This document shows positions 56,182 through 64,000 of a DNA stretch of 64,000 bases, piece by piece. The notes below the pieces were generated by a model that saw only the letters and a program-made list of their open reading frames with translations, had not been told where the DNA came from and made no database searches. Source of the stretch: Chelydra serpentina (taxonomy: Eukaryota > Chordata > Testudines > Chelydridae); the NCBI GenBank assembly GCA_037349315.1, contig JBAIAC010000035.1:9004501-9068500 (forward strand). Reading direction: 5' to 3'. The first letter of the stretch is position 1. Each line of letters starts with the position of its first letter. Made by a program: the position numbers and the translations under genes.

Positions 56182-59100
56182 TACCTTGAAACTCTTCTAA
56201 ATTCAGTTACTTGGATCTCTCATTGACTTCTTTAAAATCTGAATTTACAAAGTCATTACACTTTGGAGAATAATTCTCCATCTCATCTGTATGCTTAAAA
56301 AAGCATATGGATCATTCAAGATATGCAAAATTTACATTTGTACTTTTGACAGATTTCTTAGGTCAGGTCTAGCAATTTGGGTTCCGCCTATTGGGCACAA
56401 GACATGAAGTACAGAACTTTTTTTTTTTTTTAAATAGATATATCCAGGTTCGCCTGGAGCCAAGGTTTTGGTATCTTTCCTACTTTTATACCAGATTACA
56501 GTTTATTTCGCCCGCCTTACCTCAGATCTAAAAAGGAAAAGGAGCTCTAATTAAAAAGTAAGTCTTAAGTTTTCTTTACTACTAGAGTGTGGCTATTTAT
56601 ATACACTTGAAACAATAGCTGACCTTGGACTACTACAAACATTTGGATACCCCTGTGTTTTCATTGTCCTTGAGTATTCCCAACCAAGCGCATGGGGCTG
56701 CCTTCCCTTGCCAGTGCTGCCAAACCACTGAATCAAGGGTGGGGACAGCACAGGAAAATATAAATAAAGTCAGTGAAGTTAAGACAGTCCAGGGCTTGCA
56801 TGATGCTGTGCTTCTAAGACAAGCAGAGACTGGTTTTCCCCGCCCGCCCCCGAATGAAATGTAAAGAAAACATCACCATCGTCTATTACTGTAAATTAAT
56901 ATTTTGTTTATCTATTTTTCTGTGGCCGGTAATTGCTTCTAAGAAGCACGGACGCAAATGACCTTTCCTTGGTGGTTTTGTCCCTTCCCCTGTAGCAGGC
57001 ATTACATTTTATATTTTCAGCTACCAAAGGCAAGTGACTGAAAGACACATGGGGTGGGAGCATTCCAGTAGTGGCCTAATTCTACCCCCTTCGTAGTCTC
57101 TGGGCAGTATTCTTCTGCTGGTGCAAATTGCCATCACTTCCATAGTCAACAGAGCCGTGACAACGTCTACCAGCTGAGGATCTTCCTCACTGAGAGTATA
57201 ACCCTGGGGCTCAGTGCTGCTTGCTTTTGAAAATCCTGCCCGTATTCGGTTGCCTGCTTTCTTATCTCTTCGTTGGCTTGAACAGGGAGAACTGCTCGGT
57301 TACCTCTTCGAAATCTTCTTTGTTGGGTTCCCATTGTGTTTGCAAACGCAGTGTGCAATAGTGGGATAAAGTGAAGGCTGCTGCCTAATGTTCGGTTTTA
57401 CTGTTGTCAGCAGTGCTCAATTTGTAATGGAAGAGGCTCAAGCAATTTGTTTACATTCACAACGGATGCCGCAAGCCCAGAGGTGCTGGGGCTATGAACT
57501 GCCAGGCCTAGAGGTGCCGGAGCTCAGCCCTGGCACAAGTTAAGCACCGGTTGTCATGCTTAGAAAGGCAGAGTTTGGTGGCGGTAGCAGTGCCGTGTAG
57601 AGCCAACTACGAAGGACTGCCTGTTCTGCAATTTCCTTTCCAAAGGCTTAAGCTCCACGAAATGGGTGAACCACAAAGTTTAACCTCCAAGGAATAAAGG
57701 GTCATCCAACATCAATAATATGATCTCCCAAAGCAGTAGGTCAGAGGTAGAGAGCAGAGAAACAACTGTGCAGCAGTATCAGAAATAACGCACTGGTGTG
57801 CCCAGCTTTTCCCACTCCCCCATCCCTGAGAGCAGGGTTTTGTAGGCAGTATTAGAGGATGTTTTGAAGGAGGAACCGGTAACATACAGCCCATAGGGAG
57901 GGTTTATTTCTTCTTGGCCCGTGCAGGGTAGCTGGTGCACACAAATGAATAGCAATCCAATGAAGTTTACCGTTACATTAATGCTCTAAAACGACTCACC
58001 ACTAGATGGACCTCTTGGTTAGAGCTGTGGCAAGTCAGGAGGCTATGACATGCATGCATTCAATACAGACACACGTTTGGGGATGTACCCTTCTCTCTCA
58101 GCTGAGCCCAGCTTACACCATGTGTGTGCAACTGAGCCAGTCTCACTGCTTGCTTGCAAAGTGGTTACATGTATTAGGGGGGCTGGAAACTGTAACTGAG
58201 CAAAGAACTGGTACCCAGTCACTTGCTGCATGAATTTCGCCTGTTTTTCTGGTTGGGCTGCTTGCAGTTCATTATCAGAGAGAAGTCACTGAATCCTTGT
58301 GCTTTAAGGCCCACTTTGGGAGCCGCGAGAAGCGGCATAGTACCAGGGTAAGTCCCGGGGGGAAATCACACCTCCAGGAAGCACAATGCCTCCTGGAGTG
58401 CGCAGGGGAGCTGGGTGGGGCCGATGCATTATTCTCCCTTCTGAGGGGAAATAACACATGCTCCTGTGTGTCATCAGGGAGTAGGTGGGGCCATGTCCCT
58501 TCCAATCTCTTTGGGTTGGCTAGTGCTGGGCTAGCAGCTCTGTGTACTCAGGAATGAATTTGGGGCTGGCCTGTGCAGAGACTGGCCACCATCAGGCCCT
58601 CCGTCAGCAGGACTAGGCTGTATAGAGCAAGGGGGCTTTATCGCAGCCGTTTGTTATCTAGGTCTGAGCAATTTCCTAATCGCCCATCGAAGAGAATCTC
58701 AACTGGCACAGACCCCGGCGGAAGAGGAAACCTGCCAAGGGAGTCGTTATTCTGATTTGTGGAGCACATGCAGGGAGACAATCATTTCTACCCCGTGCGC
58801 TGCTGTAAAAATAAGAATTGTACGAGCCATTAGAACAACTGTATTAAGGTAGCTCGCCTCCTCTAGAGCAGTGAAGCAGCAGGAAGTGGATGGAGAATTG
58901 CCCGGTGGGCAATTTTTGCCAGCACACACCTGCAAGCCACTCCAAAAAGGCTTGTAAACAACATTAATCATGTCTCACATCACAGCCTGGCGCACCATTC
59001 GCTCATTCTTTAGAGCCACCGCAATGCAGGGCCTTTGCCTGGCATTCATTCCAGTTCGATGGCAGAGGCATTCCAGGAAGTTGATTAAGTGGATTTCACT

Positions 59101-59384
59101 GAGTAACTCAGACAGGCTCGTGTATTAATTTAGATTAAATAAACGGGTCAAAAGGTGTTAACATAACAGTCACTTTCCTGTCCAACATTGAACAGTGTTA
59201 AACCAGGTCTGGGTTAGGTATATAGAGCACCATAGCAAACACACCATTACAAACCACTCTGGCCATTTATTAAAGATACAGGAAAGAAGGGGAAACAGTT
59301 AAAGCATTTGAAATATATTAAGTAAGGTTGTTAACATGAAAACTTTTCTTGTTCTCCAAGCATGATTTTAAACACAGTCATTGT
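56182..59384. other. No gene recognised
   Basis: Unique DNA with a T run near 56420. At 57116-57180 a weak palindromic repeat (GCTGGTGCAAATTGCC ... CTACCAGCTGAGGATC). Frames around 58275-58557 overlap on both strands without motifs. Confidence 0.4.
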
Positions 59385-60014
59385 TTAAACACTGTCCTTG
59401 TTGCCAAGAAGGCTAACGGCATTTTGGGTTGTATAAGTAGGGGCATTTCCAGCAGATTGAGGGACGTGATCATTCCCCTCTATTCGGCACTGGTGAGGCC
59501 TCATTTGGAGTACTGTGTCCAGTTTTGGGCCCCACACTACATGAAGGATGTGGATAAATTGGAAAGAGTCCAGCGGAGGGCAACAAAAATGACTAGGGGG
59601 CTGGAGCACATGACTTATGAGGAGAGGCTGAGGGAACTGGGATTGTTTAGTCTGCAGAAGAGAAGAACGAGGGGGGATTTGATAGCTGCTTTCAACTACC
59701 TGAAAGGGGGTTCCAAAGTGGATGGATCTAGACTGTTCTCAGTGGTACCAGGTGACAGAACAAGGGGTAATGGTCTCAAGTTGCAGAGGGGGAGGTTTAG
59801 GTTGCATATTAGGAAAAACTTTTTCAGTAGGAGGGTGGTGAAGAACTGGAATGGGTTACCTAGGGAGGAGGTGGAATCTCCTTCCTTAGAGGTTTTAAAG
59901 GTCAGGCTTGACAAAGTCCTGGCTGGGATAATTTAGTTCAGGTTGGTCCTGCTTTGAGCAGGGGGTTGGACTAGATGACCTTCTGAGGTCCCTTCCAACC
60001 CTGAGATTCTAGGA
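59385..60014 (+). mobile_element. CR1 LINE, 5'-truncated 3' end with open ORF2 tail
   Basis: Starts abruptly inside ORF2 and continues through the stop codon at about 59934 into a 3' UTR (GGTTGGTCCTGCTTTGAGCA, GGACTAGATGACCTTCTGAG) and a GATTCTAGGATTC tail. It is one of the youngest-looking LINE pieces in the window, because the reading frame is uninterrupted. Confidence 0.93.
59391..59936 (+). pseudogene. CR1 ORF2 C-terminal fragment, uninterrupted frame
   Basis: About 180 codons are in CR1 frame: [89 protein letters not shown] and [15 protein letters not shown]. This is the thumb and C-terminal region after the reverse transcriptase palm. The start of the open frame (59349) lies upstream in non-LINE sequence and is not a real start. 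There are no catalytic motifs, so no activity is expected. Confidence 0.92.
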
Positions 60015-61267
60015 TTCATTGAATTATAGTAATAGGCCTTTTTGTTCAGGCTAATTCAGTGGTTTTGTTGGGTTTTCTTGTACTGGTTTCTAACATTTAT
60101 TTATTAAAAATAACTTGACCACCTTTTCATGGTTAAAGTTTTACCTGCTTGGGAATTAGAGGCTCAATGGTCGCAACAGGGCTCACAACCCCTCACTCTG
60201 ATCAGCAGACCCCCCTGAATTCAAATGGGCTGATCGCACAAGCAAGGGCCACTCACATGTGGACGGGCTTGCAGGATCAGGGCCACAGGGCGGGCTGCGT
60301 ACAAATCAGCAAAATGTTCAAAATCGTCCTCCTACCTCCAATGATCAGCCTGAGGCCTGCCCCAGCATGTGCCAGAGGGGAGTAAAAGCTAGTAGAACTA
60401 GGCCGGGAGACGGGAGCTATTCTGTAGCACGCTCCTCCAATCCTCTCAGAAGCCCCTCTGAGGGTTACTCACTTGAGTAGTCTTGCTACTGGATTCAGGC
60501 CCTTATTTTGCAATCATTACGGTAGCAATAATATTTCATGGCACAAAAGTCATGGGATCATGTGATTTTGAGACTCCAACTTTAACTCCCTCATCCTGTG
60601 CCTTTTAATGGAGCTCACTAAAATGGAGGCTGAAATGTCTCCTCAGCTTTCAGCATTGGTTCTCAGGGCCAGGCCTCACCTTCAATCTGCTTCTGAACTC
60701 CAATCCACAATGAGACCTGCTGCCAAGTAACCTTCACAATCCCTTTACCAATAAGAAGAATACAATAAAATCTCTCTTACATAATGGCAAATATAAAGAA
60801 TGATTTGAAAAGTGGACTGAATTTCAACTAGAAATAGTATTGATAGAGATCAGCAGTACAGAAAGTATTCGTCAAGGTCTCCTCTTTGTAACACATCAAT
60901 TTAAATCTCTCTCACACACTCACTTCACCTGCAGGTGGCAGTGCTAACAATGATTTAACTGCAAACGTTTGTAACATTTCTTTGGTTCATCTCAAACAAA
61001 AGTGACACAGTATTTTCTGTCCATTTGATAGTCTCCTTCAGATTTTTGCCATGGGAGATGCATACTTTTCTGTGCAGAAGTGTTTGTTTGTGGGTGCTAA
61101 CAAATGGGCCCCAGTGGTACCCTCATTCCAGACCCTATATTGTACTGTAGGTCAGAGGAGAATTCCCCTGGCACAAGGGCAGAGTGGAACTAACTGCAGC
61201 AGCTCCCGGCCTAGGTATAGAGGGATAATCAAATGTTGTAGCATCTCGGGGACTGCTCTAAGTTAGG
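60015..61267. other. No gene; CTCF-like motif at 60928-60945
   Basis: Unique DNA. CCTGCAGGTGGCAGTGCT matches the CTCF core CCASYAGRKGGCR with one mismatch. Short frames have no domain. Confidence 0.4.
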
Positions 61268-61545
61268 CAGCGCCTCCACTACAGACTTCTGGTGGCGTAG
61301 GTACGTCGGTCAGGAGTATGCAGAGGTATGAAGCCCATCCGACACAGCTGTGCTGGCAGAAGCTGGAGACGCAATTATACCGGCAAAACTGTGTTTTTAC
61401 CAATACAGCTTGCTTTGTTTGGGGGGTGATGGAATAAGCTATACCAGTAAAAGCACAGCTTTGCCGGTAGAAGCTGTGTCCGCACTGGCAGGGCGTTGCT
61501 GGTATAGCGCACCAATATAGATATACCTGCAGAGTACTCCGGGGA
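61268..61545. mobile_element. Degraded palindromic MITE
   Basis: Inverted blocks TGTGCTGGCAGAAGCTGG, CCGGCAAAACTGTG, CACAGCTTTGCCGGTAGAAG and GCTGTGTCCGCACTGGCAGG give an overall palindrome. The left side has GGCGTAGGTACGTCGG and the right AATATAGATATACCTG. Ends unclear. Confidence 0.55.
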
Positions 61546-61613
61546 GGCGTGGTCTTAGAAGAGCCAAAACAGCCCAAATGTAACAGCCCAGCAGGTAAGT
61601 TTCATGTTGCTGC

Positions 61614-61736
61614 TAGGGTGACCAGACAGCAAATGTGAAAAATCGGGATGGGGGTGGGGGGTAATAGGACCCTATAGAAAAAAAAGACCCCAAAATTGGC
61701 ACTGTCCCTATAAAATCGGGACATCTGGTCACCCTA
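61614..61736. mobile_element. Short hAT-like MITE, 123 bp, perfect 8-bp duplication
   Basis: TAGGGTGACCAGACAG and the inverse ATCTGGTCACCCTA are the ends. GTTGCTGC stands exactly at 61606-61613 and 61737-61744. The body has GGGATGGGGGTGGGGGG and ATAAAATCGGGACATC. It is the same length and has a similar end (TAGGGT) to the element at 39680, so they may be subfamilies. Confidence 0.95.
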
Positions 61737-62070
61737 GTTGCTGCGCATACCTGTGATGGAGCTGCACTGTGAGGGGAGCACCAGAAAAATCGGGGACAGC
61801 AAGTGTTACAACACCAAACAACTGGCTCTATAAACTCTACCCCACACACTGGGTCCTTTGCCAGAGACTCAAAGTGAACTTTGGTTTGAGGTTCGACATA
61901 CTTCAGGTATTCCCTGCCTCCATTTCATAAAGAACTTTTCATTTTCTCTTGACTTTGCGCTTCTGAGTTCTCACCAAGAATACAAGTGAACATGACAAGA
62001 TACGAACACTGGAATTCTGACTCGGATTCTCCCCAGCACTACAGCCCTGACAATATGCTATACTACTTTG

Positions 62071-62104
62071 CTCTCTCTCTCTCTCACGCACACACACACA
62101 CACT
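62071..62104. repeat. (CT)n-(CA)n compound microsatellite
   Basis: About eight CT units pass through ACG into about eight CA units. Likely polymorphic in length. Confidence 0.95.
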
Positions 62105-62389
62105 TTATTCATTACACAATACATTTCTGCACCTGTTCCCTCTCTATTATCAAATACGTCCATAATGGTAGCTTTAGAAATTTTTAATCAGATGACACTG
62201 TTGTACGTGGGGTAATTATTCCTTCCCACCTGTCTGCTAATGGCATCAAATGACAAATTGCAGCAGAAAACCAAACCAAACCTGTCGCTGAAACAGGTTT
62301 GTGTTGAGCCTGCGGTCTCGTGCGATGAAGACTTAATTTCCACCAGTATTCATCTAACCAGTTTTTCTAAAGCACCCATTGTTATATCA

Positions 62390-62600
62390 TCTAGGGGTCT
62401 GATTCTGCAAAGTGCTGAGTGGCCTCAACTCCCATCCTGCACCCGGCAGGATCTGGCTCTGTACACTGTGGGTGAAGACCATTGTAGAGGGCCAATTCCA
62501 GACCTATGTCCCACTTAGTGCTTAAGTAATGTAGTGAAGTAATGCATAGGCCACATGCTGGTGAACTTTGCATAGGGGCAAAGTTCACCCTTATACAGGA
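62390..62600. repeat. Palindromic dispersed repeat, degraded
   Basis: GGGTCTGATTCTGCAAAGTG at the left is characteristic of the 'gattctgcaaagtgctgag' family. The right part has GAACTTTGC and GCAAAGTTC, an 18-bp hairpin (GAACTTTGCATAGGGGCAAAGTTC region at about 62564-62588). Confidence 0.5.
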
Positions 62601-62604
62601 ATCA

Positions 62605-64000
62605 GAATCACAGTGAGTGCTGTTTAGAGTAGGACCAAACTCCTCAACCTTTCCCTTGTTCATTTTCCAGAGGACAGCTACCTGTTGTGCTTACTCCATT
62701 ATTTCGGGGGACACCTTCCCTGAGACATGGGCTTTGCTTTGTGCCCTGAATATGCTATGTACTGGTTTGGTAAAGCACTCCTGTGGTTGAACCCAGAGCA
62801 CTGGTATTTTAGTCAGTGACCATATGGAGCCCATTGCTGCGACATCTGGGTGCTTCACATTCAATTTAAAATCCAAACATCTGCGTCACCCACATAGGTG
62901 AGTCAATACAATTCTTTCTAACTGGCTGTGATGGCAATTAAAGATCCTCGGTAATCGTGTCATAGAATTCAGAGATTAAAGCCATCCTAGGTGCTTTGGA
63001 GATGGTGTTAATACCCTTGTGTAATCAGACCAAGCACAAAGCAAGTAGCTTTTGCATTAACAGGAAACAATGTCAGAGTTAAGAATCATCAACATTCTAA
63101 ATGATGTGCAGATGAATTTTTATATTGATGCTGGGAGTTTTCCTTTGGAGATATGATCATTTCCTTTAACTGCTGAACTTGGAAGTGAGCCTTACCCTTT
63201 GCCATTGTGGCTGTGTGCAATCAGTGCTTGCATTTACTGTTTATATGTTCATGTTTACAGACAGCTGCATGTGCAGTTCCTAACTTTCCTCCTTGTTCTA
63301 AAAACTTATTCCGTCTCCAAGTTATAAGTGGGCAGACACGTATAACTCAGTAATGAGTTATACATCAGTAGCACGAGTCATTTATGGGAATAATCAGGCC
63401 ACCTTCTCTCTGCACTGCACAATCTGAAAACCAATGAGCACCCCCAAAGATTTTCCTGAACTTAGTTCAGCCTGGTTCCAGAATGGTCATTGCTCATACA
63501 GCGTTGAGTACATAGGCCCAGCACAAAACTGAAAGGAGTCACTCCACTGTTCTTCTGGAAGGGAGACAAGGCCAGCCTGCCTCCCCACTAATTTGCAGCC
63601 CTGGTACTAAACTATTTATTTAGTTTTTTCCACTTTCTGGCAAAGGAGACACCTCCCACCACTTCCTCACAGACCTCAAAGTCAGATGTGTCAACCTCTC
63701 CCTTGAGTTGCCACTTGTTACTTATTTTCTTCCTGACCCCTTTTCCCCCACTGCTGATCAGGCAGATTAAAGTCTCCAGGTTCCTCTCAAACTCCAACGT
63801 TGTCCCATAGCCGTGCAACATGCTGATGCTGTGTCGATTGGCTATTAAGCAATGGGACATTGAAATGAGGCCTAGACACAGCGGGCTGTAAACATCTGCT
63901 TCAGAACCCTCCATTCGCATTTCCCAAAACACATGATTTTCTCAGAACTAGGATTTTCTCATGAATCAATCCTTATTAAGGACAAAGATGATATAAACAA
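62605..64000. other. No feature recognised
   Basis: Unique AT-rich DNA. The 106-codon minus-strand frame at 63612-63932 has no recognisable motif. Confidence 0.4.

Noticed and set aside
63612..63932. 106-codon minus-strand frame
   Set aside because: No motif recognised and no promoter or splice context.

Overview
The window looks like turtle nuclear DNA, most likely a cryptodire. The evidence is its repeat content. It has CR1 and L3-type LINE tails, a tRNA-derived SINE that ends in a CR1 tail, MIR-like CORE SINEs, Penelope-like element (PLE) termini, and many short hAT, Harbinger and Tigger-type DNA transposons of kinds I associate with turtle genomes. The species cannot be told from this. 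I see no host protein-coding gene, rRNA, functional tRNA gene, CRISPR array or operon-like organisation. Nearly all open frames are short and random, or come from transposon pseudogenes.

Layout. 1-8.8 kb is AT-rich unique sequence with a PLE terminus, two degraded MITEs, a MIR-like SINE, a GC-rich hAT-like element, an L3 LINE scrap and another PLE end. 9.14-9.53 kb is a real-looking CpG island with an NRF1-type site, an Sp1-type box, a CCAAT box and a consensus-like splice donor on the minus strand. It is the one candidate host promoter. A G-rich minisatellite of about 74 bp x 8 (9.54-10.13 kb) follows directly, then a pair of ZNF143-like sites. 14.0-16.8 kb holds a decayed CR1-type LINE and two foldback hAT elements. 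22.4-22.6 and 31.2-31.4 kb are inverted dimers of the PLE terminus, the second with a perfect 13-bp target duplication. 24.5, 32.5, 34.5, 39.7, 47.2 and 61.6 kb carry hAT elements, most with readable 8-bp duplications. 38.4-39.1 kb is a 5'-truncated PLE that keeps an open GIY-YIG endonuclease frame. 41.7-45.8 kb is the best-preserved LINE, with an ORF1 esterase, an ORF2 endonuclease and a reverse transcriptase; two hAT elements and a possible LTR scrap are inserted in it. 54.7 kb has a Harbinger MITE, 55.9 kb a Tigger MITE, and 48.2, 55.4 and 59.4-60.0 kb have CR1 ends.

How the parts relate. Autonomous elements sit beside short elements that probably depend on them: CR1 and L3 LINEs with the CR1-tailed SINE, and the PLE with its terminal scraps and inverted dimers. 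No transposase gene is visible for the hAT, Harbinger or Tigger elements. Unique stretches between repeats probably represent introns or intergenic DNA; some low-repeat AT-rich blocks with homeodomain and POU-like motifs are candidate conserved non-coding elements, which only alignment can test.
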